9,461 nt of DNA from an uncultured Chlamydiae bacterium (GCA_945957075.1 CAMFJP010000043.1:1-9461), one strand, 5' to 3'; shown: positions 1 through 6,654, numbered from the stretch's first letter. Numbers and translations: made by a program. Notes: generated from the letters alone by a model not told the origin.

Positions 1-1
1 A

Positions 2-61
2 GCTGCCAAAAAGCGCGGCGCTACCAAACAAATGGAGTTACGCAAGATGTCTATTATTTAG
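2..61 (+). CDS. Possible 3' end of an unidentified gene entering from the left edge
   Basis: Reading from base 2, the plus strand gives a short basic tail rich in Ala, Lys and Arg (AAKKRGATKQ, then MELRKMSII) ending in TAG at 59-61. It would overlap the end of the convergent protease gene by 8 bp. The basic composition could suit a histone-like or nucleic-acid-binding protein tail. However, all three plus frames are open at the window edge, so the reading frame, and even the existence of a gene, is uncertain. No function is proposed. Confidence 0.2.
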   Translation, partial: AAKKRGATKQMELRKMSII

Positions 62-1058
62 GATACTCAAAAAAATAGATTTTTTGTCTTGAAAAATCAA
101 CAAACACCAGAGTTTTTTCAAAGAATTCCATACCGATAATCGCATCAATATCTACAGGTGACTTAATGTGATTAAATGTCATAGGTCCAAACGATTTGTT
201 TCCAATATTAAAAACCTGCAAATCCAAAATGTTTTCCGAATCAAAAACTAAAAGATCTTTATTTTCCGGGTTAAGCTTTAAATAACTTTCCTCGTTGTCG
301 TTTTTTAAAACCATATGACTATTAAAAGGATCTAATATGTTTTTATTAAGCATATTCCATGTAGATCCAGTATCCAATATACAGCGCAAATTACCATGCT
401 CTGTTTCAGCTGTAAATGCAATCCACCCTTGATCTAATAAAAAAGGAACTTCAACAAAAGAATTCGTGGAATACCCTTGTTGTTTTAATGTTTCCAAGCT
501 ATCGCATAGTGCAAATATAGAGTTCTTACAATCAAACAGTAGATTAAAATTTTGAAACAAGCGCCACCCCACTCTCCCACAGTCTAGCTCTGACACATTA
601 GGTTGTACGCCTACATGAATATCTGTCTGAAATTCTGAGCATAATTCATCAGCTAATACGGGATAAAACGACACGTTTTCAGTGTGAATTTTTTCCAGTT
701 CATAAACGTTGGATTCCCAGATTTTCCCCTTTATTCCATAGCTAGAATGACGTCCGATAAACTTTTTTGTTTTTAGATTTTTTATAATATCCGATGTAAG
801 GGCAATATGGCCCTGATATCCCAAATCCACTTTTGCAGTAATAGTTTGATCTTCAATACACACTATAATGTATGGCACATTGCCAATAGAAAACCCACTA
901 ATTTTCATGGGTAAAAAATAAGCACGTTCCTTCGCAAGATTTTTTGCCTGAGCTGCATCTTTGCGAGATTGTTTCGAAAAAAAACAAAAACCGATATAGA
1001 TGCTTAATAAAAGAAAAACGCCAAACCAAACACATTTTTTATTTAGTTGTACTTTCAT
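54..1058 (-). CDS. Membrane-anchored, two-lobed retropepsin-like aspartic protease (334 aa)
   Basis: Probable aspartic protease of the retropepsin-like clan, held in the inner membrane with its active part outside the cytoplasm. From the start at 1058, a short positive N-terminus (KVQLNKK) precedes one hydrophobic segment at about residues 9-27. Two similar lobes follow. Lobe 1 has VDLGYQG near residue 77 and ends in GWRLFQNFNLLFDCKNS near 164-180. Lobe 2 has ILDTGSTWN near 227-235, the classical D-T-G-S active site, and ends in AIIGMEFFEKTLVFVDF near 306-322. Each lobe thus has an Asp loop and a closing Gly-Phe-Asp block, as in tandem-domain aspartyl proteases. Lobe 1 has DLG in place of DTG, so its activity is less certain. 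An upstream in-frame ATG at 1094 is possible, but 1058 has GGAGG before it (only 2 nt away) and gives a normal signal anchor. The gene overlaps the upstream secreted-protein gene by 20 bp, so translation is probably coupled. The substrate is unknown. Confidence 0.7.
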   Translation of the reverse strand: MKVQLNKKCVWFGVFLLLSIYIGFCFFSKQSRKDAAQAKNLAKERAYFLPMKISGFSIGNVPYIIVCIEDQTITAKVDLGYQGHIALTSDIIKNLKTKKFIGRHSSYGIKGKIWESNVYELEKIHTENVSFYPVLADELCSEFQTDIHVGVQPNVSELDCGRVGWRLFQNFNLLFDCKNSIFALCDSLETLKQQGYSTNSFVEVPFLLDQGWIAFTAETEHGNLRCILDTGSTWNMLNKNILDPFNSHMVLKNDNEESYLKLNPENKDLLVFDSENILDLQVFNIGNKSFGPMTFNHIKSPVDIDAIIGMEFFEKTLVFVDFSRQKIYFFEYPK

Positions 1059-2004
1059 GACCTCCACGAACATCAACTTGTCCAGAACCATCATTTCTTT
1101 GTGTTATTTGCCCTTCAGCATAATTACCCCTATCATCGTGAACTTCTGCTTTTATATATCCTTCCCATTGAATCCCATTTGCACCCCCCCATGTTGCTGA
1201 TACACCAGTTTCACAACTAGCTCCACTGTCATTTCCACGTGAACCAACGGTAAAAATATCGAATGCGTCTTTGTGCCGTTTACTTGCAATGAGCATTCCT
1301 TTTTTTCGATGATTATTCGAAATATGTAGAACTGATGAAGGGGGTGTATATATAAAATGAGAATACCTTTTTTTAAGAGTCTGGTATAAGCCATGCGCAT
1401 GGTCATCAGTAGTAATATTTCGGATACAGACAGCATCTGCTTCTTCAGACAAGATCTCATAAGAAATTTCCGCAATTTGAGTCTCCATAGGGATCTCAGA
1501 CGGATTATGCTCCTCCACATATTCATATAAATAAATTGGCCCATTCAAATTATTTGCTAGAAACCGAGCTCCAATATAACGTTCAAACGAATCTAATTCC
1601 AAATTATGAAAGGCGTCAAACGAACAATTCATAAAAATTTCATGAAGGTCATGGCTTTGCATGATCTCCATAAAATAGGCGTATAGTTCTTCCGCCCTTT
1701 GAGAAGCTACCTCGCCGTAGCGAACCTCCAATTCCTGCAATACGTCTAAAGTTTGAGATAATTGTGCACACAACCGATTCCATGGCTTCAATGTATTATC
1801 AAATGTATGCTGCTTATTTGGGATGCTTAAAATAGCAATAGCTGTTGCATCAATGCTGGTTACAATAGCAGCTGTATATTCTTCAATTTCTATAGAATTA
1901 ATTAAAAACCCTTTCTCATGAGCTAGCAAAGAAACACTCAAAGTGAATGGAAGAAACAGCAAAGCCAGCCTTAAAAAACAAAATAGGCCAAGACACCCCT
2001 TCAT
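1039..2004 (-). CDS. Secreted protein of unknown function with Gly/Asp-rich C-terminal domain (321 aa)
   Basis: I do not recognise this family. The start at 2004 is chosen because GGAGG stands 5 nt before the ATG. An in-frame ATG at 2040 lies inside a palindrome and has no such site. The N-terminus (MKGCLGLF, then a long hydrophobic stretch to about residue 28, LLA-HEKG) looks like a Sec signal peptide, so the product is probably exported; no lipobox is seen. Residues about 30-240 are acidic and probably helical. The last 75 residues (from about DIFTVGSRGND) are rich in Gly, Asp, Asn and Ser with alternating polar and hydrophobic residues (EGYIKAEVHDDRGNYAEGQI), which suggests a beta-rich domain. 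The next gene, an aspartic protease, overlaps its end, so the two may act together, for example as protease and substrate. That link is inference from position only. Confidence 0.6.
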   Translation of the reverse strand: MKGCLGLFCFLRLALLFLPFTLSVSLLAHEKGFLINSIEIEEYTAAIVTSIDATAIAILSIPNKQHTFDNTLKPWNRLCAQLSQTLDVLQELEVRYGEVASQRAEELYAYFMEIMQSHDLHEIFMNCSFDAFHNLELDSFERYIGARFLANNLNGPIYLYEYVEEHNPSEIPMETQIAEISYEILSEEADAVCIRNITTDDHAHGLYQTLKKRYSHFIYTPPSSVLHISNNHRKKGMLIASKRHKDAFDIFTVGSRGNDSGASCETGVSATWGGANGIQWEGYIKAEVHDDRGNYAEGQITQRNDGSGQVDVRGGHESTTK

Positions 2005-2016
2005 AAGAACCTCCAA

Positions 2017-2040
2017 ATGATATCCTGCGCAGGATATCAT
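2017..2040. promoter_or_regulatory. Perfect 24-bp palindrome upstream of the secreted-protein gene
   Basis: The half-site ATGATATCCTGC is followed directly by its exact reverse complement, with no spacer and no mismatch. It lies 8 bp upstream of the GGAGG ribosome binding site of the minus-strand gene starting at 2004. The position and dyad symmetry fit an operator for a dimeric repressor, or a hairpin in the mRNA leader that could affect initiation. Which of these applies cannot be told from the sequence. I found no convincing -35/-10 pair next to it. Confidence 0.55.
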
Positions 2041-2156
2041 CCACTACAAAATCAAACCAAGTAAATATTTAAACCAGCTATTCTCATCTTTGCTTTGAGA
2101 AAGGGAGGGAGCTATCAATTCGATTAATAACCTGAACTTTGGGTTAATATGCATGT

Positions 2157-2161
2157 TAGTC
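2157..2161. repeat. Left target-site duplication TAGTC
   Basis: These five bases directly precede the left end of the element and are repeated exactly at 2379-2383, directly after the right end. This is the expected footprint of a staggered 5-bp cut and repair. Confidence 0.65.
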
Positions 2162-2203
2162 ACTCATGTTACGCAGCCGCTGGCTCTGCCGCATAACATG
2201 AGT
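2162..2203. repeat. Left terminal inverted repeat of the MITE, itself palindromic
   Basis: This 42-bp end matches the inverse of 2337-2378 with three mismatches. It is also an imperfect palindrome in its own right: ACTCATGTTACGCAGCC at one side faces CTGCCGCATAACATGAGT at the other, so each end can fold alone or pair with the opposite end. The first 16 bp recur exactly at 9410-9425. Confidence 0.8.
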
Positions 2204-2232
2204 ATAAAAAAAGAAGAGATCAGAAGGCTTGT

Positions 2233-2303
2233 AGTTGGCTTATAGCGACATGTCGGGGACAATGCCGCAGGACTTGTCCCCGACATGTCGCTATAAGCCA
2301 GCT
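2233..2303. repeat. 30-bp stem with 11-nt loop at the centre of the MITE
   Basis: Arms 2233-2262 and 2274-2303 are complementary over 30 bp, with a single T/G pair at 2235 and 2301 and loop 2263-2273. The arm contains GGCTTATAGCGACATG and the 10-bp palindrome CGACATGTCG. Any transcript crossing the element on either strand would fold into a long, stable hairpin. It could stop or stabilise messages running on from plsC, but the T-rich tract that follows is not adjacent, so it is not a standard intrinsic terminator. Confidence 0.8.
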
Positions 2304-2336
2304 AAAAGACTTTTATTCTCTTTTCTTTTTTTTTAT

Positions 2337-2378
2337 ATTCATGTTACGCGGCAGAGCCTGCGGCTGCGTAACATGAGT
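2337..2378. repeat. Right terminal inverted repeat of the MITE
   Basis: Inverted copy of 2162-2203. Read on the minus strand it starts ACTCATGTTACGCAGCCGC and is followed inward by an A-rich tract and then GAGAATAAAAGTCTTTTAG. The same order is seen in the copy after trxA. The right half is therefore probably closer to the family consensus than the left half. Confidence 0.8.
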
Positions 2379-2383
2379 TAGTC
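2379..2383. repeat. Right target-site duplication TAGTC
   Basis: Direct repeat of 2157-2161, abutting the right terminal inverted repeat. Its survival without change suggests the insertion is fairly recent. Confidence 0.65.
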
Positions 2384-2483
2384 AAAATAGCCCAAAGGTC
2401 ACACTCATTGGGAAAGATCGTGTACGTGTACGGAAGGGATGTTATGCAAAAGGTCTAATAAAGCGGCCTGCGGTTTTTTTGCG

Positions 2484-3158
2484 CTAAGGGGGAGAGCCTT
2501 TGGCCCCTGCAAGGTACCAAGAACGGAGGGCGGAGATGGCATGTGCTAAAGCATTCGTGAGGGCCTCATGCGCCTCCTTGCGAGGCAAATGTCCAAACTG
2601 ATGCCAAAAGATCGGAGAGCCAAACACACACGCGGTTTTACCCCATAATTTTGGAAACTTTTTTTTGCGATTCCAAATGGCATATGCGCCATGAATATAG
2701 GCTGGAATAATCGCAGCATCTGCCTTTTCAATCAAAAGGGAAAGGCCTGGTTTTATAGGCCCCATCTCTTCACCGTCTGACCGCGTTCCCTCTGGGAAAA
2801 GGATGACTTTTTTCTTTTCTTTCAAAAGCTTGATGACGTACTTAAATAGGGCAGCATCACCAGCACCGCCACGCACGGGGTGTGTATTTAATGCTGAGAT
2901 CGCTGTTCCCAAAACGGGCACATCAAACAGGGTCTGTCTAGCTAAAAAATGCACCTCTTCCGGCCAGGAAATCGAGATCAAAGGAGGATCTAAAAACGAG
3001 GTGTGGTTGGCCGCTAAAATCGCTCCCCCAACATAGTAGCGGTCTGTCCCATAGACCCTATGTCGATATAACACTTTTGCAAACAGCCAAGAGACAAAAA
3101 GCACAATACGATAAAAAATTCCCATTCCAGGGGATCTTCGTGCCCAAGAAGAACGCAT
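2484..3158 (-). CDS. plsC: 1-acyl-sn-glycerol-3-phosphate acyltransferase
   Basis: Transfers an acyl chain to the sn-2 position of lysophosphatidic acid, giving phosphatidic acid, the substrate of CdsA encoded in the same operon. The product has 224 aa, normal for the family. A hydrophobic stretch at about 13-30 likely associates it with the inner membrane. The acyltransferase blocks appear in order: NHTSFLDP at 51-58 (catalytic H52 and D57), HPVRGG near 93-98, FPEGTRS at 121-127 (glycerol-phosphate binding) and IIPAYI at 150-155. The ATG at 3158 is preferred over the Met codon at 3125 because AAGGA lies 6 nt before it, overlapping the stop codon of cmk. The gap to cmk is 9 bp. This is the last gene of the operon; beyond it is the MITE region. 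In Chlamydia trachomatis I recall argS following plsC, so the order breaks here. Confidence 0.93.
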   Translation of the reverse strand: MRSSWARRSPGMGIFYRIVLFVSWLFAKVLYRHRVYGTDRYYVGGAILAANHTSFLDPPLISISWPEEVHFLARQTLFDVPVLGTAISALNTHPVRGGAGDAALFKYVIKLLKEKKKVILFPEGTRSDGEEMGPIKPGLSLLIEKADAAIIPAYIHGAYAIWNRKKKFPKLWGKTACVFGSPIFWHQFGHLPRKEAHEALTNALAHAISALRSWYLAGAKGSPP

Positions 3159-3167
3159 ACGGGGTCC

Positions 3168-3806
3168 TTATTTAACTATATGCAAGATGACGTCCACAAC
3201 CTCTTCAATAGAAAGCGCAGATGTGTCAATAACATGTGCCCCCTCTGGACAGCATAAAGGGGCAAGCTCCCTAGAGGAGTCCAAAGCGTCACGAAGCTCT
3301 AAATCTTGCCGTACACGCTCTTCTGAAACCCCTTCCAGCTCTTTATGCCTTCTTTTAGCACGCACTTGAGGCGTAGCAGTTAGAAATATTTTAACATCTG
3401 CATGCGGCAATACAAAAGAGCCCATATCGCGCCCTTCAAACACAGTATCACCCTCTTTTGCAAGAGCGCGCTGTCTATCCCATAAAAATGTGCGGACGGT
3501 CGGGATTGCCGATACAGCCGACACAGCAGCTGTCACCTCTTGAGAGCGAATCGCCTGGGTAACATCTTCTCCACATACAAAATAGCATGGACTACTTTTT
3601 TGCTCTTTAATCACATATGTAAAGTTTTCAAGCGCTCTCTCTACCTCTATATGGCTTTTTAGATCAATGTGCTTTTGCAAAAAAAACCAGGTCACCATGC
3701 GATACATAGCCCCTGTGTCTACATAAACAAAACCTAAAGCTGCAGCTAATGTTTTTGCAACTGTTGTTTTTCCCGTACCTGCTGGACCATCGATTGTAAT
3801 AATCAC
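3168..3806 (-). CDS. cmk: Cytidylate kinase
   Basis: Phosphorylates CMP and dCMP with ATP in the cytoplasm. In this operon it would also recycle the CMP released when CDP-diacylglycerol is used for phospholipid synthesis. The 212-aa product has the P-loop GPAGTGKTT at 7-15, DTGAMYRMVTW at 30-40, the CMP-binding segment IRSQEVTAAVSAVS at 86-99, FEGRDMGSFVLPHADVKIFL at 123-142, and the lid and C-terminal block RDALDSSRELAPL at 172-184. All match bacterial cytidylate kinase. The start is GTG at 3806, forming a 4-bp GTGA overlap with the cdsA stop codon, with AGGA 7 nt upstream. The order cdsA-cmk-plsC agrees with chlamydial genomes as I recall them. Confidence 0.94.
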   Translation of the reverse strand: MIITIDGPAGTGKTTVAKTLAAALGFVYVDTGAMYRMVTWFFLQKHIDLKSHIEVERALENFTYVIKEQKSSPCYFVCGEDVTQAIRSQEVTAAVSAVSAIPTVRTFLWDRQRALAKEGDTVFEGRDMGSFVLPHADVKIFLTATPQVRAKRRHKELEGVSEERVRQDLELRDALDSSRELAPLCCPEGAHVIDTSALSIEEVVDVILHIVK

Positions 3807-4642
3807 GCGGCCATCCTAAGAAACAAGTAAACAAGGGGGGATGTAAAAATCAAAGAATCCAAAAGATCTAATATGCCCCCAAGCCCTGGCAAATTATTAC
3901 TATCTTTAACGGCAGCGTCACGTTTAAACATAGATTCCGCAAGATCTCCAACTTGTCCTAAAACCCCTATGCCCATTCCGAGAACAAGAGCCCATGTTAA
4001 AGAGAGATGAAATCCGGTGACATGAAAAGAAAGGAAATAAAATCCAATACTAACAATAACGGCGCTGATAAAACCGCCAATAGATCCTTCAATGGTTTTT
4101 TGTGGGCTGAGTACCGGTGCTAAAGGGCGACGTCCAAGGAGTTTACCCACAAAATACCCACTAACATCTACAATTTTTGTAACAACAATTAAATATGCAA
4201 TCCATATTCTCCCATCTTCTGTACCTTGCATATATAAAACAGTAAGCATCATACCAAGCGGCACAGCGACGTAACACAGTCCAAAAAATTCTATCGCAAC
4301 GTGAATAAGAGATCGCGTGGGATCACGAAAATGCAATAAAAAAAACAAAATCGCACTAAAGACAAGTATAATAAGAGGAAGCTGCGCACAGCTAGTGCAC
4401 AAAGAAGCAATATGGAAACAGAGTACCTCACAAAAGCCAGCTCCCATCATCCAACGGGTTGCTGGCTGCAAATCCTTAACCTTAGCAAAACGGGCATACT
4501 CCCAAATACCAATAGCGCCCATAACCCCTATAAGAATTGTCAATAACACTCGCACCCATCCATGGGTGGAAAAGACAACAAAGGCTAAAAGAATAGAGCT
4601 AATCGTTAAAGAAACAACAAACCGTTTAGTTAAGTCCTTCAC
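3803..4642 (-). CDS. cdsA: Phosphatidate cytidylyltransferase (CDP-diacylglycerol synthase)
   Basis: Integral membrane enzyme that joins CTP and phosphatidic acid to make CDP-diacylglycerol, the branch point for phosphatidylglycerol, phosphatidylserine and phosphatidylethanolamine. The 279-aa product has about seven or eight hydrophobic segments. DVSGYFVGKLLGRRPLAP at 159-176, followed by SPQKTIEGSIGG at 179-190, is a family block. The C-terminal signature begins SMFKRDAAVKDSNNLPG at 237 and continues LGGILDLLDS to 263. The usual bacterial form is PGHGGxLDRxDS, so the His is Leu and the Arg is Leu here; the Lys-Asp and later Asp residues are kept. I recall similar forms in chlamydiae and planctomycetes. 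The start is GTG at 4642, 5 bp after uppS, with a weak GGTGG site. It overlaps cmk by 4 bp. Confidence 0.93.
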   Translation of the reverse strand: MKDLTKRFVVSLTISSILLAFVVFSTHGWVRVLLTILIGVMGAIGIWEYARFAKVKDLQPATRWMMGAGFCEVLCFHIASLCTSCAQLPLIILVFSAILFFLLHFRDPTRSLIHVAIEFFGLCYVAVPLGMMLTVLYMQGTEDGRIWIAYLIVVTKIVDVSGYFVGKLLGRRPLAPVLSPQKTIEGSIGGFISAVIVSIGFYFLSFHVTGFHLSLTWALVLGMGIGVLGQVGDLAESMFKRDAAVKDSNNLPGLGGILDLLDSLIFTSPLVYLFLRMAA

Positions 4643-4647
4643 CTGTT

Positions 4648-5352
4648 TTACCCACCAAGTCTTCTATCTCGCTGTTTGTATGCATTTAGTGCGCAGCCAA
4701 GCTCTTCAGCATCAAAATCAGGCCAGAGCTTTTCACTGACATAAATTTCTGCATAAGAAAGCTGCCATAATAAAAAATTGCTAAGCCGCATTTCCCCACT
4801 TGTACGGATAAGCAGCTGAGGATCTTGCCAAGCGGCCGTATCTAAATAAGCAGCAAAGCGCTCTTCAGAAACATCACTCTCTTGTATTTTACCCAAGCGA
4901 TGATCCCGCAGCATATTAAGGGCGGCCCTTCGAATATCGTCTCTACCTCCGTAATTTAGCGCAAGCACAAGATCGAGTTTTTTACACGACTCTGTTGCCT
5001 TTTTTGCACTATCTAAAGCCTCTAGGACATCCCCTGGAATTCTGGACAAATCCCCTATAGAGCCAAGTCTTACCCCATCTCTAACCATAGGTTCTTTTTG
5101 CTTTTGAAGGTAAACTTTATAAAGCTCCATCAAAGCTGCTATCTCTTCGGGAGGTCGATTCCAATTTTCGGTAGAAAATGCGTATATCGTCAGAACACGA
5201 ATATTCAAATCTATGGCAGCTTTTACAATACGCGTAATGGTCTGCGCGCCTTGAAAATGCCCCTCCATAAAAGGGAGCCCATGCTGTTTTGCCCATCTTC
5301 TATTCCCATCCATAATGATGGCAACATGCTTTGGAACCCCACCCTGCTTCAA
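4648..5352 (-). CDS. uppS: Undecaprenyl diphosphate synthase (cis-prenyltransferase)
   Basis: Condenses isopentenyl diphosphate units in cis onto farnesyl diphosphate to make undecaprenyl diphosphate, the lipid carrier for peptidoglycan and polysaccharide assembly. The 234-aa product shows all five conserved regions: HVAIIMDGNRRWA at 9-21 with the catalytic Asp15, LTIYAFSTENWNRP at 54-67, NYGGRDDI at 133-140, LLIRTSGEMRLSNFLLWQ at 180-197 and YAEIYVSEKLWPDF at 200-213. Length and motifs are normal. The start is TTG at 5352; its TTGA overlaps the purA stop codon by 4 bp, and the site before it is weak, so translation probably depends on ribosomes finishing purA. The carrier fits the role of the neighbouring lipid genes. 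Confidence 0.95.
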   Translation of the reverse strand: MKQGGVPKHVAIIMDGNRRWAKQHGLPFMEGHFQGAQTITRIVKAAIDLNIRVLTIYAFSTENWNRPPEEIAALMELYKVYLQKQKEPMVRDGVRLGSIGDLSRIPGDVLEALDSAKKATESCKKLDLVLALNYGGRDDIRRAALNMLRDHRLGKIQESDVSEERFAAYLDTAAWQDPQLLIRTSGEMRLSNFLLWQLSYAEIYVSEKLWPDFDAEELGCALNAYKQRDRRLGG

Positions 5353-6578
5353 AATATATCCATTGCCACAAGCGTTTTATCCCTTTCTGGGCCCACAGAT
5401 ACCATAGAAACTGCTACGTCGCAAAGCTCTTCTATGCGCGCTATATATTTTTTTGCAGCTTGTGGAAGATCCTCCATACGCTCTACCGTGCTGGTCGATG
5501 TTTTCCAACCCGGAAAAACCTCATATATAGGGCTATGGTCATTGTAGCCAGTACACAACTTAATACTATCTAAAGAATCTAAAATGTCTAATTTAGTCAG
5601 GGCAAGCGATCCCACACCATTTAACGCGATAGACATTCTTATTTGCTCAATATCAAGCCAGCCCAACCGACGCAGCCTTCCTGTTGTTGTCCCCACTTCT
5701 CTGGCCACAACCTGTGGCACAAAAGCCTTTTCTTCTTCTGCAGAAAGGGCTGTTGGCAAAGGCCCGGCTCCGACTCTGGTTGTATACGCCTTTACAATAC
5801 CAAGCACATGATCTATGCACGTTGGTCCAATGCCAACCCCCATGCAAATGCCAGCTGCAATCGTGCTAGAAGAGGTCACATAAGGGTACGTACCAAATGT
5901 TAAATCTAAAGAAGTGCCATGAGCCCCTTCGAACAAAATTTTCTTTTTATTCTTTAGAGCACGGTGTAAAAGCCCTTCCATATCCCGCGTAAAACAAGAA
6001 AGCTCTTTGGCATACTCTACGTATTGATTTACAAGGCTATCCACGTCCAATACAATACCCTCTGCCAAACGCACACAAGCTACCTGCTCTAGGCGCTCCT
6101 TAAGAAGAGTTCTATCCTGACATTCTGCAAAACGAATACCAATGCGCTGCGTTTTGTCTGCATAACAAGGGCCAATCCCTCTGCCTGTTGTCCCAATCGC
6201 CTTTCCACCCCGTCTTTCTTCATAGATTTTATCCATGAGACGATGATAGGGAAATACAAGATGGGCATGCATGGAAATAAAAAGGCGGCCTTCAAGGGAA
6301 ATCCCCAAAGCCCGTAACTCTCGTATTTCCTGCAAAAGACTTTCAGGATCAATGACGGTCCCCCCTCCTATCAGACACTGTACATGTGGGTACAAAATGC
6401 CCGAAGGTATAAGGTGAAACTTATATTCTTTGCCTTCTGCTATTACAGTGTGTCCGGCGTTATTGCCCCCCTGAGAGCGCACAACATACTCTGCTCTACT
6501 CGAAAGGTAATCAATAACCTTCCCTTTTCCCTCGTCACCCCACTGAAGACCAACTGCTATAATATTTGATTTTTTCAT
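5349..6578 (-). CDS. purA: Adenylosuccinate synthetase
   Basis: Uses GTP to join IMP and aspartate, giving adenylosuccinate, the first step from IMP to AMP. The 409-aa product is somewhat shorter than the E. coli enzyme (432 aa). It has QWGDEGKGK at 12-20, NNAGHTV at 39-45 with the catalytic His43, GTTGRGIGPCYADK at 129-142, KAYTTRVGAGPLPT at 263-276, TTGRLRRLGWLD at 298-309, TKLDILD at 328-334 and SVGPERDKTL at 394-403. The IMP-contact region reads FEGAHG at 216-221 and TSSSTIAAG at 235-243, where the common forms are EGAQG and TSSNTTAG; the His at 220 replaces a usual Gln. The ATG at 6578 lacks a clear ribosome binding site. It is the first gene of the operon and diverges from pgpH. No purB is seen in the window, and I recall that C. 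trachomatis itself lacks this pathway. Confidence 0.93.
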   Translation of the reverse strand: MKKSNIIAVGLQWGDEGKGKVIDYLSSRAEYVVRSQGGNNAGHTVIAEGKEYKFHLIPSGILYPHVQCLIGGGTVIDPESLLQEIRELRALGISLEGRLFISMHAHLVFPYHRLMDKIYEERRGGKAIGTTGRGIGPCYADKTQRIGIRFAECQDRTLLKERLEQVACVRLAEGIVLDVDSLVNQYVEYAKELSCFTRDMEGLLHRALKNKKKILFEGAHGTSLDLTFGTYPYVTSSSTIAAGICMGVGIGPTCIDHVLGIVKAYTTRVGAGPLPTALSAEEEKAFVPQVVAREVGTTTGRLRRLGWLDIEQIRMSIALNGVGSLALTKLDILDSLDSIKLCTGYNDHSPIYEVFPGWKTSTSTVERMEDLPQAAKKYIARIEELCDVAVSMVSVGPERDKTLVAMDIF

Positions 6579-6654
6579 AGAGAAGAAGGGTACAGGTTAT
6601 TTTTTTTTCCTACAACTTCATTCCTTTGTTATTATTTTATTTTAATATCGCAAC

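Larger units (their letters stand above)
2162..2378. mobile_element. 217-bp non-autonomous palindromic element (MITE-like)
   Basis: The element begins ACTCATGTTACGCAGCC and ends with the inverse of the same sequence. Its 42-bp ends (2162-2203 and 2337-2378) are inverted copies differing at only three positions. The segment TAGTC stands directly outside both ends (2157-2161 and 2379-2383), as expected for a 5-bp target-site duplication made on insertion. The interior has A-rich arms and a 30-bp stem around 2263-2273, and no open reading frame, so movement would need a transposase supplied elsewhere. A second, truncated family member starts at 9410. The 5-bp duplication alone does not identify the IS family. 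The ends do not start with the GGGG typical of Tn3. Confidence 0.75.
2041..2483. other. Gene-free region containing a palindromic mobile element
   Basis: No credible coding region is present here. Positions 2041-2156 should hold the promoter of the minus-strand secreted-protein gene, but no clear hexamer pair stands out. Positions 2157-2383 are a MITE with its target duplication. Positions 2384-2483 follow the plsC stop codon. They contain a short TGTACG tandem (about 2420-2434) and an oligo-T run at 2474-2480, but no convincing intrinsic terminator for the plsC operon. Confidence 0.7.

Noticed and set aside
1152..1544. 130-codon minus-strand frame inside the secreted-protein gene
   Set aside because: It is an out-of-frame reading of the same strand; the enclosing frame has a signal peptide, a ribosome binding site and a normal end.
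2005..2040. Longer start for the secreted protein at 2040
   Set aside because: That ATG is the edge of the 24-bp palindrome and has no ribosome binding site, whereas 2004 has GGAGG 5 nt away and begins a signal peptide.
2162..2378. Repeat block as a CRISPR array
   Set aside because: The repeats are inverted and terminal, not regularly spaced direct repeats with unique spacers.
2420..2434. TGTACG short tandem repeat
   Set aside because: Only about two units; likely chance.
2455..2483. GC-rich segment plus T run after plsC as an intrinsic terminator
   Set aside because: The GCGGCCTGCGG part does not form a proper stem, and the T run is on the wrong strand for plsC transcription.
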